Assembly (NCBI RefSeq): GCF_964332355.1
Contig: NZ_OZ201293.1
Location: 2,418,001-2,482,000 of the forward strand
Direction: 5' to 3'
DNA from: Imbroritus primus
Lineage (GTDB): Bacteria; Pseudomonadota; Gammaproteobacteria; Burkholderiales; Burkholderiaceae
DNA: 64,000 nt
Under the pieces are notes generated by a model. The model saw only the letters and a list, made by a program, of their open reading frames with translations. It did no database searches and had not been told where the DNA came from. The position numbers and the translations under genes were made by a program. Each line of letters starts with the position of its first letter. Position 1 is the first letter of the stretch. Shown here piece by piece: positions 34,385 to 43,649 of this stretch.

Positions 34385-35380
34385 GTGAAAGTTTTCCGCG
34401 GCCTGCCCAATGCCGAAAGCAAGGCACCCTGTGCCCTGACCATCGGCAATTTCGATGGTGTCCACCGTGGCCACCAGTCGCTGCTGGCGCTCGCCCGCGC
34501 GGCCGCCGACGCACGCGGCCTCCCCCTGTGCGTAATGACCTTCGAACCGCATCCGCGTGAATTCTTCATGCCGGAGCGCGCGCCCACACGCATCACGCTG
34601 CTGCGCGACAAGCTCGAGGCGCTGCGAAGCAATGGCGTGGACCGGGTGGTGGTCGAGCATTTCAACGCCCATTTCGCCGCCCAAACGCCCGATGAGTTTG
34701 TCCGGCATGTCCTCGTGGAAGGGCTGCACGCCAAATGGGTGCTGGTAGGCGACGACTTCTGCTACGGGGCGCGCCGCGCTGGCGATTTCGCGACATTGCG
34801 GGCAGCCGCCGGCCAGTATGGCTTCGAAGTCGAACAGATGGGCGTGATCTCCGAGGGCGGTGTGCGCATCTCCAGCTCCGCCGTGCGCGAGGCGCTGGCC
34901 GACGGCAACCTGCAGCACGCCCGACGCCTGCTGGGACATGGCTACGCCATCAGCGGCCATGTGGTGCACGGCAAGAAGCTCGGCCGGCAGCTCGGCTTTC
35001 CCACGCTGAATCTCCGCATCTCGCACAAGCGCCCGGCGGTGTCCGGCATTTTTGTCGTACAGGTACATGGCCTGGGTGACCATCCGCTCCCCGGCGTCGC
35101 CAGCATCGGCGTGCGCCCGACCGTCGAGGACGCCGGACGCGTGCTGCTGGAAGTGCATCTGTTCGATTTCGATGCCGAAATCTACGGCCGCCTGATCCGC
35201 GTCGAGTTCATGAAGAAACTGCGCGATGAAATGCGCTATGACTCGCTCGACGAACTGCAGGTCGCTATCGCCCAGGACTGCGCCGACGCCCGTAACTTCT
35301 TCCTGAACCTGCAGAATGGCGCCCTGCCGGAGACCGGCTCACGGGTCTTTGCCACTTCGGCCACCGATCGAATTCCCTAG
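34385..35380 (+). CDS. ribF: Bifunctional riboflavin kinase / FAD synthetase
   Basis: A 331-residue enzyme making FMN and then FAD. The N-terminal FAD synthetase domain has the TIGNFDGVHRGHQSLL nucleotidyl-transferase motif and ISSSAVREAL; the C-terminal flavokinase domain has GKKLGRQLGFPTLNL and GVASIGVRPTV. I choose the GTG start at 34385 because VKVFRGLP is the usual N-terminus and the length then matches the family; the frame is open further upstream. It is followed 65 bp later by ileS, an arrangement common in proteobacteria. Confidence 0.93.
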   Translation: MKVFRGLPNAESKAPCALTIGNFDGVHRGHQSLLALARAAADARGLPLCVMTFEPHPREFFMPERAPTRITLLRDKLEALRSNGVDRVVVEHFNAHFAAQTPDEFVRHVLVEGLHAKWVLVGDDFCYGARRAGDFATLRAAAGQYGFEVEQMGVISEGGVRISSSAVREALADGNLQHARRLLGHGYAISGHVVHGKKLGRQLGFPTLNLRISHKRPAVSGIFVVQVHGLGDHPLPGVASIGVRPTVEDAGRVLLEVHLFDFDAEIYGRLIRVEFMKKLRDEMRYDSLDELQVAIAQDCADARNFFLNLQNGALPETGSRVFATSATDRIP

Positions 35381-35445
35381 TCGATCCGCCTGAAGCGCGG
35401 CCGGCCATGCACCGCGCCGCCCTGATCGACTTTACGAGAATCCAC

Positions 35446-38316
35446 ATGTCCCAGACAAAAAACAGCAAGCAACCGAGCAAGTACCCAGTCAACCTTCTCG
35501 ATACACCCTTCCCGATGCGCGGCGACCTGCCCAAGCGCGAGCCGCAATGGGTCAAGCAGTGGCAAGAGAAGCAGCTGTACCAGAAGATCCGCCAGGCCCG
35601 CGCAGGCGCGAAGAAGTTCGTGCTGCACGATGGCCCGCCGTATGCCAATGGCGATATCCACATCGGCCATGCAGTCAACAAGATTCTCAAGGACATGATC
35701 GTCAAGGCGCGCGGCCTCTCCGGCCTCGACGCGGTGTACGTACCGGGCTGGGACTGCCATGGCATGCCGATCGAGATCCAGATCGAGAAGCAGTTCGGCA
35801 AGGGACTGCCCGTGCAGGAAGTCCAGGCCAAAGCCCGTGCCTATGCCAAGGAGCAGATCGACCGCCAGCGCGAGGACTTCAAGCGCCTCGGCGTACTGGG
35901 CGACTGGGACGATCCTTACCTGACGATGAACTTCCGCAACGAAGCGGATGAGATTCGCGCGCTCGGCAAGATTCTCGAGAAAGGCTATGTGTTCCGTGGC
36001 CTCAAGCCGGTGAACTGGTGTTTCGACTGTGGCTCCGCACTGGCCGAGGCGGAAGTGGAATACCGCGACAAGACCGACCTGTCGATCGACGTGGCCTTTC
36101 CGTTCGCCGAGCCTGAAAAGGTCGGAGCCGCCTTCGGTTTGCCCGCCCTGCCGGCCAAGCCGGGCAGCATCGTGATCTGGACCACCACGCCGTGGACCAT
36201 TCCATCGAACCAGGCGTTGAACGTCCACCCGGAGATCCGTTACGCGCTGGTCGAGACTGATGCCCGCCTGCTGATCCTGGCGGAAGAGCGCGTGGCCGAC
36301 TGCCTCAAGACTTACGGTCTCGAAGGCACGGTCATCGCCGTCGCCGATGGCGCCGCACTGGCCGGTCTGCGCTTCCATCATCCGCTGGCGGACGTGGACG
36401 CCGGCTATGCGCGTACCTCGCCGATCTACCTCGGTGACTATGTGACCACCGAAAGCGGCACCGGCATCGTGCACTCCGCGCCCGCCTACGGTATCGAAGA
36501 CTTCCAGTCGTGCAAGGCGCATGGCCTGAGCGATGCCGACATCATCAGCCCGGTGATGGGCGATGGCGTGTACGCGGCGTCGCTGCCACTGTTTGGCGGC
36601 CTGTCGATCTGGGATGCCAATCCGAAGATCGTCGAGACGCTGCGCGCCGCCGGCACGCTGATGCATGCCGAGAAATACGCCCACAGCTACATGCACTGCT
36701 GGCGCCACAAGACACCGATCATCTACCGCGCGACCTCGCAATGGTTCGCTGGCATGGACGTCAAGCCCAACGACGGCAAGCCGACGCTGCGCGAAACCGC
36801 GCTGGCGGGCATCGAGGAAACCGAGTTCTATCCGGCGTGGGGCAAGCAGCGCCTGCACAACATGATCGCTCACCGCCCCGACTGGACACTGTCGCGCCAG
36901 CGGCAGTGGGGGGTACCGATGGCTTTCTTCGTACACCGCGAAACCGGTGCGCTGCATCCGCGCACGCCGGAACTGCTGGAAGCCGTCGCCAAGCGCGTTG
37001 AACAGCACGGCATCGAAGCCTGGCAGACGCTCGATCCGAAGGACCTGCTCGGCGACGAGGCCGCACAATACGAAAAGAACCGCGACACGCTCGATGTGTG
37101 GTTCGACTCCGGCACCACGCACTGGCACGTGATTCGCGGCTCGCACCGCGACGCGCTGTTCGATCCGTCCGCCGATACGCCCGCAGGCCGCACCGCCGAT
37201 CTCTATCTCGAAGGGTCGGACCAGCATCGCGGCTGGTTCCACTCCTCGCTGCTGACGGCCTCCATGCTGTACGGCAAGCCGCCGTACAAGGCGCTGCTCA
37301 CGCACGGCTTCACGGTCGACGGCGAAGGCCGCAAGATGTCCAAGTCGGTCGGCAACACGGTGTCGCCGCAGGACGTGGCCAACAAGATGGGCGCGGAAAT
37401 CATTCGCCTGTGGGTCGCCAGCACGGACTATTCTGGCGAGCTGTCGATCTCCGACGAGATTCTCAAGCGTGTGGTCGAAGGCTACCGCCGCATCCGCAAC
37501 ACGCTGCGCTTCCTGCTTGCCAACCTGGCCGACTATGACCACAGCAAGCATGCGCTGCCGCCGGAGCAATGGCTGGAGATGGACCGCTACGCCGTGGCAA
37601 TGACAGCCTCGCTGCAGAAGGAAGTGCTGTCGCACTACGACGTGTACGAGTTCCACCCGGTGGTCGCCAAGCTGCAGACCTTCTGCTCGGAAGATCTCGG
37701 CGGCTTCTACTTGGATGTGCTGAAGGACCGCTTGTACACCACAGCCGCGGATTCGCCCGCCCGCCGCGCCGCGCAGAATGCACTGTTCCACATCACGCAG
37801 GCCATGCTGCACTGGATGGCGCCGTTCCTCAGCTTTACCGCCGAGGAAGCCTGGCAGGTGCTGGCGCACGGTACCGAGCACACGGACACGATCTTCACCA
37901 GCACCTACTACACCCTGCCCGGCATCGACAACGCCGACGACCTGCAGGTGAAGTGGCAGCTGATCCGCGACGCGCGCGGCGAAGTCACGCGCCAGCTGGA
38001 AGACGTGCGCACGGCCGGCGGGATCGGCTCGTCGCTGCAGGCTGAAGTATCGATCCTGGCCGGCGGCCCGACTTACGACGCGCTCGCCAGCCTCGGCGAC
38101 GACCTGCGCTTCGTGCTGATCACCTCCGCTGCCACGGTGGCGCGTGCGCCGGAAGGCGGCGACCTGCTGGTCACGGTCACGCCCTCGACGCACGAGAAAT
38201 GCGAGCGCTGCTGGCACTATCGCGCCGATGTCGGCCACGATGCAGCCCACCCGACGCTGTGCGGCCGTTGCACTAGCAACCTGTTCGGCAGCGGTGAACC
38301 GAGGAGCGCTGCCTGA
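35446..38316 (+). CDS. ileS: Isoleucyl-tRNA synthetase
   Basis: A 956-residue class I aminoacyl-tRNA synthetase that charges tRNA-Ile. The HIGH-type motif reads GDIHIGHA (residues ~70), the KMSKS motif GRKMSKSVGN (~630), and the WFDSGTTHWHV catalytic-core segment lies between. The C-terminal zinc site has two CxxC pairs (CERC and CGRC). I choose ATG 35446 (MSQTKNSKQ) over an in-frame ATG at 35407. It shares one base with the lspA start, so the two are coupled. Confidence 0.96.
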   Translation: MSQTKNSKQPSKYPVNLLDTPFPMRGDLPKREPQWVKQWQEKQLYQKIRQARAGAKKFVLHDGPPYANGDIHIGHAVNKILKDMIVKARGLSGLDAVYVPGWDCHGMPIEIQIEKQFGKGLPVQEVQAKARAYAKEQIDRQREDFKRLGVLGDWDDPYLTMNFRNEADEIRALGKILEKGYVFRGLKPVNWCFDCGSALAEAEVEYRDKTDLSIDVAFPFAEPEKVGAAFGLPALPAKPGSIVIWTTTPWTIPSNQALNVHPEIRYALVETDARLLILAEERVADCLKTYGLEGTVIAVADGAALAGLRFHHPLADVDAGYARTSPIYLGDYVTTESGTGIVHSAPAYGIEDFQSCKAHGLSDADIISPVMGDGVYAASLPLFGGLSIWDANPKIVETLRAAGTLMHAEKYAHSYMHCWRHKTPIIYRATSQWFAGMDVKPNDGKPTLRETALAGIEETEFYPAWGKQRLHNMIAHRPDWTLSRQRQWGVPMAFFVHRETGALHPRTPELLEAVAKRVEQHGIEAWQTLDPKDLLGDEAAQYEKNRDTLDVWFDSGTTHWHVIRGSHRDALFDPSADTPAGRTADLYLEGSDQHRGWFHSSLLTASMLYGKPPYKALLTHGFTVDGEGRKMSKSVGNTVSPQDVANKMGAEIIRLWVASTDYSGELSISDEILKRVVEGYRRIRNTLRFLLANLADYDHSKHALPPEQWLEMDRYAVAMTASLQKEVLSHYDVYEFHPVVAKLQTFCSEDLGGFYLDVLKDRLYTTAADSPARRAAQNALFHITQAMLHWMAPFLSFTAEEAWQVLAHGTEHTDTIFTSTYYTLPGIDNADDLQVKWQLIRDARGEVTRQLEDVRTAGGIGSSLQAEVSILAGGPTYDALASLGDDLRFVLITSAATVARAPEGGDLLVTVTPSTHEKCERCWHYRADVGHDAAHPTLCGRCTSNLFGSGEPRSAA

Positions 38317-38816
38317 TGGCCAAACGTTCCGCATCCAGGGGCACGGGCGGCCTCGCGCTGTGGCTGGGGCTATCCGCCCTGGTCATCCTGCTCGACCAGT
38401 TGAGCAAGATCGCCGTACTGCGCACCTTCGCCTATGGCGAGGCGCGTCCGGTAACGGACTTTTTCAACCTGGTGCTGGTCTACAACCGCGGCGCCGCCTT
38501 TTCGTTCCTGGCGCAGGCCGGTGGCTGGCAGCGCTGGCTGTTCACGGCCATCGGCATCGTGGCGACCGTGTTCATCGTGTGGCTGATGAAGCGTCATGCC
38601 GGACAACGGATGTTCTGCCTGGCGCTGGCGCTAATCATGGGCGGCGCGCTCGGCAATGTGATCGACCGCGTCGCCTACGGCCATGTCATCGACTTCCTCG
38701 ATTTCTACGCGGGCCGCTATCACTGGCCAGCGTTCAACCTGGCTGATTCCGCCATCTTCCTGGGCGCAGCACTGCTGATCGTCGATGAGATCCGCCGCGT
38801 GCGACGCCAGTCCTGA
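38316..38816 (+). CDS. lspA: Lipoprotein signal peptidase
   Basis: A 166-residue inner-membrane aspartic peptidase that cleaves prolipoproteins after lipidation. Four membrane segments are visible. The catalytic Asp residues sit in GNVIDRVAYGHVIDFL and FNLADSAIFLG, and VYNRGAAFSFLA is the conserved early block. It would process, among others, the EexN and TrbG lipoproteins of the ICE. It overlaps ileS by one base. Confidence 0.95.
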   Translation: MAKRSASRGTGGLALWLGLSALVILLDQLSKIAVLRTFAYGEARPVTDFFNLVLVYNRGAAFSFLAQAGGWQRWLFTAIGIVATVFIVWLMKRHAGQRMFCLALALIMGGALGNVIDRVAYGHVIDFLDFYAGRYHWPAFNLADSAIFLGAALLIVDEIRRVRRQS

Positions 38817-38829
38817 GGTGTAGCGCGTA

Positions 38830-38859
38830 CCGGCAGGCATCGGCGACGGTGCCTGCCGG
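38830..38859 (+). terminator. Hairpin after lspA
   Basis: A perfect 10-bp inverted repeat CCGGCAGGCA/TGCCTGCCGG with a 10-base loop begins 14 bp after the lspA stop. There is no T-run, so it is a terminator-like or mRNA-stabilising structure rather than a textbook Rho-independent terminator. Confidence 0.45.
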
Positions 38860-38890
38860 GACTCACCCTGCACCCCTCAGGGCGTGGTTT

Positions 38891-38928
38891 ACACTAGCAA
38901 CTAACCGGCGCGCTCCGCGCCGCTTTTC
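38891..38928 (+). promoter_or_regulatory. coaBC promoter -10 and leader hairpin with T-run
   Basis: TACACT (38891-38896) can act as a -10. About 10 bp later the hairpin CGGCGC/GCGCCG (38906-38911 and 38917-38922) is followed at once by CTTTTC, all within 55 bp of the coaBC ATG. If the promoter is real, this short leader looks like an attenuator or terminator ahead of coaBC. Confidence 0.35.
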
Positions 38929-38943
38929 AGGGCTTCGAACGCC

Positions 38944-40134
38944 ATGGACCTGCAAGGCAAACATCTCGTACTGGGCCTGACGGGCGGCATCGCCTGCTAC
39001 AAATCCGCCGAACTGGTACGCCTGCTGACCAAGGCAGGAGCAACGGTGCAGGTCGTCATGACCGATGCCGCCACGCAGTTCATCACACCCGTGACCATGC
39101 AGGCCCTGTCGGGCCGTCCGGTGTACATGAGCCAGTGGGATGCGCGCATGCCCAACAACATGGCGCATATCGACCTGTCGCGCGAAGCCGATGCGATTCT
39201 CGTCGCGCCTGCCTCCACCGATTTCCTCGCCAAGCTGGCGCACGGGCTGTGCGACGACCTGCTGTCCACGCTGTGCATCGCCCGCGACTGTCCGCTGCTG
39301 GTGGCGCCGGCCATGAACCGCCAGATGTGGCAGGCACCCGCCACGCAGCGCAATGCCGCACAGTTGCGCGCCGATGGCGTGACCCTGCTGGGCCCCGACA
39401 GCGGCGCGCAGGCTTGCGGCGAAACCGGCGACGGGCGCATGCTCGAACCGGCAGACCTGCTCGAGGACGTCATCGCGTTCTTCCAGCCCAAGGTGCTGCG
39501 CGGCAAGCGCATCGTCATCACCGCCGGGCCGACCTTCGAGCCCATCGACCCGGTGCGCGGCATCACCAACCGCTCCAGCGGCAAGATGGGTTTCGCCATC
39601 GCGCGCGCCGCCCGTGAAGCCGGCGCCGACGTTCATCTGGTTGCCGGCCCGGTCGCGCTGCCGACACCGCGTGGCGTGCTGCGCACCGATGTCGGTACGG
39701 CACAGCAGATGCTCGACGCCGTGCAGTCCAGCGTGCCGGGCAGCGACGTATTCATTGCCGTGGCCGCGGTCGCCGACTGGCGCGTGGATGGCGTTGCAGA
39801 TCAGAAGCTCAAGAAAACAGGCGACAGCGATGTGCCCCGCCTGTCGTTCGTGCAGAATCCTGACATCCTCGCGACCGTGGCACGCCTGCCCAACCGGCCC
39901 TACTGCGTGGGCTTTGCCGCCGAGAGCGAGCAGCTCGAGAGCTTCGGCGAAGCCAAACGGCAGCGCAAGAACATTCCCCTGCTGGCGGGTAACCTTGGGC
40001 CGTCGACATTCGGCCAGGACGACAACGAGATCATCCTGTTCGATGCGCAGGGCATGACCCGCCTGCCACGCGCCGACAAGCTCGCGCTAGCCCGCCAGCT
40101 CGTGGCCGCCATTGCCGCGCGCCTGCCCGGCTGA
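38944..40134 (+). CDS. coaBC: Bifunctional phosphopantothenoylcysteine decarboxylase/synthase
   Basis: A 396-residue flavoprotein acting in coenzyme A synthesis. The N-terminal CoaC half has GLTGGIACYKSAELVRLL and the substrate motif VAPAMNRQMW; the C-terminal CoaB half begins near residue 190 with ITAGPTFEPIDPVRGITNRSSGKMG (read in parts) and has the DQKLKK nucleotide motif. Length is normal for the fused form. It is followed by dut after 218 bp. Confidence 0.94.
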   Translation: MDLQGKHLVLGLTGGIACYKSAELVRLLTKAGATVQVVMTDAATQFITPVTMQALSGRPVYMSQWDARMPNNMAHIDLSREADAILVAPASTDFLAKLAHGLCDDLLSTLCIARDCPLLVAPAMNRQMWQAPATQRNAAQLRADGVTLLGPDSGAQACGETGDGRMLEPADLLEDVIAFFQPKVLRGKRIVITAGPTFEPIDPVRGITNRSSGKMGFAIARAAREAGADVHLVAGPVALPTPRGVLRTDVGTAQQMLDAVQSSVPGSDVFIAVAAVADWRVDGVADQKLKKTGDSDVPRLSFVQNPDILATVARLPNRPYCVGFAAESEQLESFGEAKRQRKNIPLLAGNLGPSTFGQDDNEIILFDAQGMTRLPRADKLALARQLVAAIAARLPG

Positions 40135-40185
40135 GAGCCGCTTGCCGGACCCATGGCGCTGAAGAGTGATCGCCGGCGTGCGCAC

Positions 40186-40212
40186 GTATCCGGGATATCA
40201 GGTATCCGGATA
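40186..40212 (+). promoter_or_regulatory. Repeated GTATCCGG motifs upstream of dut
   Basis: GTATCCGG occurs at 40186-40193 and again at 40202-40209, 16 bp apart, with GATATC palindromes between and after. The pair lies about 150 bp before the dut ATG. It could be a dimeric operator; nothing more can be said. Confidence 0.25.
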
Positions 40213-40352
40213 TGCGATGCCCGGCCGGGTATGCCACCCTCAGAGACGCTCTGCACTCAACGGATGAGGTCTCCGCACCGACTGCGTATGACAACGACAT
40301 CCATGCCAGCAATCCAGCGCACCGATTCATTCTTCCATCACTGCTTCCAGCC

Positions 40353-40799
40353 ATGAAACTCGATATCAAGATCCTCGATGAACGCATGCGCACCCAATTG
40401 CCCGCCTATGCCACGCCTGGCAGCGCCGGCCTCGACCTGCGTGCCTGCCTCGACGCGCCACTAACCATCGAACCGGGTGCCACGGTGCTGGTGCCGACCG
40501 GCCTCGCCATTCACCTGGCCGACCCCGGCTATGCCGCCATGATCCTGCCGCGCTCGGGCATGGGCCACAAGCACGGCATCGTGCTCGGCAACCTGGTGGG
40601 ACTGATCGACTCGGATTATCAGGGCCAGCTGATGATCAGCACCTGGAACCGGGGGCAGAGCGCCTTCGTTCTGAACCCGATGGAGCGGCTCGCGCAACTC
40701 GTCATCGTGCCCGTGGTGCAGGCCACGTTCAACGTGGTGGATGACTTCGACGCCAGCGATCGTGGCGACGGCGGGTTCGGCAGTACGGGACGCCACTGA
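40353..40799 (+). CDS. dut: dUTP pyrophosphatase
   Basis: A 148-residue homotrimeric dUTPase that removes dUTP and supplies dUMP. All five family motifs are visible: AGLDLRA, PRSGMGHKHG, NLVGLIDSDYQG, ERLAQLVIVP and the C-terminal RGDGGFGSTG P-loop-like segment. Length is normal. The start at ATG 40353 (MKLDIKILDERM) fits the family. Confidence 0.96.
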   Translation: MKLDIKILDERMRTQLPAYATPGSAGLDLRACLDAPLTIEPGATVLVPTGLAIHLADPGYAAMILPRSGMGHKHGIVLGNLVGLIDSDYQGQLMISTWNRGQSAFVLNPMERLAQLVIVPVVQATFNVVDDFDASDRGDGGFGSTGRH

Positions 40800-40970
40800 A
40801 CCGCCGACCGCAGGCGGATGGTCGCCGGGGCCCTTTGCGGACCATCTGTGGCTCGATAGCCGGTAGGGCCGGAGACGATATCAAGACCGGCTGACAAGGC
40901 GCACATGCAGAACGCATGCCCGCCCGGAGCCCTGGCACGACACCAGCAGGAATTGAAGGTATCACGCGGC

Positions 40971-40996
40971 AAAAAAAAGACGACCCGAAGGTCGTC
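40971..40996 (-). terminator. Rho-independent terminator of clpS-clpA
   Basis: A 7-bp stem GACGACC/GGTCGTC with a CGAA loop (40979-40996); on the minus strand it is followed by eight T residues (A-run 40971-40978). It lies 45 bp past the clpA stop and may also stop dut transcripts in the other direction, though without a T-run there. Confidence 0.82.
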
Positions 40997-41004
40997 CGTC
41001 CAAC

Positions 41005-41028
41005 GGAAGCGCCTCAGGGAGCGCTTCC
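41005..41028. terminator. Second hairpin at the clpA 3' end
   Basis: A perfect 8-bp inverted repeat GGAAGCGC/GCGCTTCC with an 8-base loop sits 12 bp after the clpA stop, directly before the main terminator on the minus strand. It probably stabilises or helps end the transcript. Confidence 0.45.
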
Positions 41029-41040
41029 TTGCCAAGCCGG

Positions 41041-43326
41041 TCAGGCCTCGGCCGCTTCCTGAGTAGGCGGCGCGGAGGCGGGCTCCTCGAAGGCCAGCTG
41101 GATCGCCTCGTGCTCGTCGAGATCGACGTGCACCTTGCCGCCTTTTACCAGGCGTCCGAACAGCAGTTCGTCGGCCAGCGCCTTGCGGATCAGGTCCTGG
41201 ATCAGGCGCTGCATCGGGCGAGCGCCCATCAGCGGATCGAAGCCCTTCTTCGCCAGGTACTTGCGCAGTGCCTCGGAGAAGGTCGCATCGACTTTCTTCT
41301 CGTGCAACTGCTCCTCGAGCTGCATCAGGAACTTGTCGACCACGCGCAGGATGATTTCCTCGTCGAGCGCACGGAAGCTGATCATGGCATCGAGGCGGTT
41401 GCGGAACTCCGGCGTGAACATGCGCTTGATGTCAGCCATCTCGTCGCCAGCCTCGCGCGCCGCCGTAAAGCCGATCACTGCCTTGTTCATGGTCTCGGCA
41501 CCCGCATTGGTCGTCATGATGATGATGACGTTGCGGAAATCCGCCTTGCGGCCGTTGTTGTCCGTCAGCGAGCCATGGTCCATGACCTGCAGCAGGATGT
41601 TGAAGATATCCGGGTGCGCCTTCTCGATCTCGTCGAGCAGCAGCACGCAATGCGGCTTCTTCGTCACAGCCTCAGTCAGCAGTCCGCCCTGGTCGAAGCC
41701 GACGTATCCGGGCGGCGCGCCGATCAGGCGGCTCACGGCGTGACGCTCCATGTACTCGGACATGTCGAAACGCAGCAACTCAATGCCGAGGATGAACGCC
41801 AGTTGCTTGGCCACCTCGGTCTTGCCAACGCCGGTCGGGCCCGAGAACAGGAACGAGCCGATCGGCTTGTCGGTCTTGCCGAGCCCCGCGCGCGACATCT
41901 TGATCGCGGCGGCCAGCGCCTCGATGGCCGGGTCCTGGCCGAACACCACGGATTTCAGGTCGCGGTCCAGCGTCTGCAGCTTGCTGCGGTCATCCTGGCT
42001 CACGCTTTGCGGCGGGATGCGCGCGATCCGCGAGACGATGTCTTCGATCTCGTCCTTGCCGATGGTCTTCTTCTGCTTGGACTTGGGCAGGATGCGCTGT
42101 GCGGCGCCTGCCTCGTCGATCACGTCGATGGCCTTATCTGGCAGGTGGCGGTCGGTAATGAAGCGCGCCGACAGTTCGGCAGCGGCCGTGAGCGCCGCAG
42201 CCGCGTACTTGACGCCATGGTGCTCCTCGAAGCGCGACTTCAGCCCGCGCAGGATCTGCACGGTCTGCTCGACCGAGGGTTCGACCACATCAACTTTCTG
42301 GAATCGACGCGATAACGCAGCATCTTTCTCGAAAATACCGCGATATTCAGTGAACGTCGTCGCGCCGATGCATTTCAGCTGACCGCTCGACAGCGCGGGC
42401 TTGAGCAGGTTGCTGGCGTCGAGCGTGCCGCCCGATGCGGCGCCTGCGCCGATCAGCGTGTGGATTTCGTCGATGAACAGGATGGCGTTGGGATTGTCCT
42501 TGAGGGACTTCAGCACGCCTTTCAGACGTTGCTCGAAATCGCCACGGTACTTGGTACCGGCCAGCAGCGCGCCCATGTCGAGTGAGTACACACTCGCCTT
42601 TTCCAGGATTTCCGGGACTTCACCCTTGGTGATGCGCCATGCCAGGCCTTCCGCGATAGCCGTCTTGCCCACGCCGGCCTCGCCGACCAGCAAGGGATTG
42701 TTCTTGCGGCGGCGGCACAGGATCTGTACCACGCGCTCCACTTCCTGCTCGCGGCCGATCAGCGGGTCGATCTTGCCAGCCTTGGCCAGAGCATTCAGGT
42801 TCTGGGTGTATTGCTCGAGCGGGCTTTCCTTGCCGTCCCCGGCTTCCGCCTCGGCGCTGCCTTCGCCCTGTTTGGCGGCCTCGGCCTGGTCCTTGCGGAT
42901 ACCGTGGCTGATGAAGTTGACCACGTCCAGGCGCGTCACACCCTGCTGCTGCAGGTAGTACACCGCATGCGAATCCTTCTCGCCAAAGATCGCCACCAGC
43001 ACATTCGCGCCGGTCACTTCCTTCTTGCCGTTGGAGGTCGACTGCACATGCATGATGGCGCGCTGGATCACACGCTGGAAGCCCAGCGTGGGTTGCGTAT
43101 CGACCTCATCCGTCCCGGACACCACTGGGGTGTTGTCGACAATGAAATTCTTCAGGCTGGTGCGCAAGTCTTCGATATTGGCCGCACAGGCGCGCAGCAC
43201 TTCGGCAGCGGTGGGATTATCCAGCAGCGCCTGCAGCAGGTGCTCGACGGTAATGAACTCGTGCCGCGCCTGACGTGCCTCCACAAAGGCCATGTGCAGG
43301 CTGACTTCCAACTCTTGCGCAATCAT
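41041..43326 (-). CDS. clpA: ClpA, ATPase subunit of ClpAP protease
   Basis: A 761-residue AAA+ unfoldase. The N-terminal Clp repeat domain (residues ~1-145) binds ClpS. D1 has Walker A GEAGVGKTAIAEGLA and Walker B ILFIDEIH; D2 has GPTGVGKTEVAKQLA and VLLLDEIEKAHPD. The ClpP-docking loop is VIGFTA. I choose ATG 43326 (MIAQELEV) because it overlaps the clpS stop by 4 bp. The C-terminal ~15 residues are Ala/Glu/Pro-rich. Confidence 0.96.
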   Translation of the reverse strand: MIAQELEVSLHMAFVEARQARHEFITVEHLLQALLDNPTAAEVLRACAANIEDLRTSLKNFIVDNTPVVSGTDEVDTQPTLGFQRVIQRAIMHVQSTSNGKKEVTGANVLVAIFGEKDSHAVYYLQQQGVTRLDVVNFISHGIRKDQAEAAKQGEGSAEAEAGDGKESPLEQYTQNLNALAKAGKIDPLIGREQEVERVVQILCRRRKNNPLLVGEAGVGKTAIAEGLAWRITKGEVPEILEKASVYSLDMGALLAGTKYRGDFEQRLKGVLKSLKDNPNAILFIDEIHTLIGAGAASGGTLDASNLLKPALSSGQLKCIGATTFTEYRGIFEKDAALSRRFQKVDVVEPSVEQTVQILRGLKSRFEEHHGVKYAAAALTAAAELSARFITDRHLPDKAIDVIDEAGAAQRILPKSKQKKTIGKDEIEDIVSRIARIPPQSVSQDDRSKLQTLDRDLKSVVFGQDPAIEALAAAIKMSRAGLGKTDKPIGSFLFSGPTGVGKTEVAKQLAFILGIELLRFDMSEYMERHAVSRLIGAPPGYVGFDQGGLLTEAVTKKPHCVLLLDEIEKAHPDIFNILLQVMDHGSLTDNNGRKADFRNVIIIMTTNAGAETMNKAVIGFTAAREAGDEMADIKRMFTPEFRNRLDAMISFRALDEEIILRVVDKFLMQLEEQLHEKKVDATFSEALRKYLAKKGFDPLMGARPMQRLIQDLIRKALADELLFGRLVKGGKVHVDLDEHEAIQLAFEEPASAPPTQEAAEA

Positions 43327-43649
43327 GCTTCCTCCATCACGCACTGCAGCGGGTGACCCGCCTGCCGCGCGTGGGTTGACACCAATTCAACTTTCGTCGC
43401 CGCGATATCCCTGGTGAAGATACCGCATACTCCCTTGCCCTCGCGATGCACCGTCAGCATGATCTGGGTCGCGGCTTCGCGATCCTTGCCGAAGTACTCC
43501 TGCAATATCAGGACGACAAACTCCATGGGAGTGAAGTCGTCATTCAACAGCAGCACCTTGTACATGGAGGGCGGCTTGACGGCCTGCGTCTTGCGCTCCA
43601 GTACGGTGTCCGCGTCGTGTCTCGGTAGATTCGCCATTCGGGTTGCCAT
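43323..43649 (-). CDS. clpS: ClpS, N-end-rule adaptor of ClpAP
   Basis: A 108-residue adaptor. The conserved core is visible: PPSMYKVLLLNDDFTPMEFV (with the DD/TPMEFV N-degron pocket), MLTVHREGKGVCGIFTRDIA with the binding-pocket His, and a C-terminal ALTS-like strand KVELVSTHARQAGHPL. It delivers N-degron substrates to ClpA, encoded next with a 4-bp overlap. Confidence 0.95.
   Translation of the reverse strand: MATRMANLPRHDADTVLERKTQAVKPPSMYKVLLLNDDFTPMEFVVLILQEYFGKDREAATQIMLTVHREGKGVCGIFTRDIAATKVELVSTHARQAGHPLQCVMEEA

Noticed and set aside
35377..38334. A 985-codon open frame antisense to ileS, and similar long antisense frames over czcB-czcA, mdcA and dnaE2
   Set aside because: These are mirror frames of high-GC coding sequence. 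Their products are Arg/His/Ala-rich with no recognisable domain and no ribosome sites, while the opposite strand encodes clear families.
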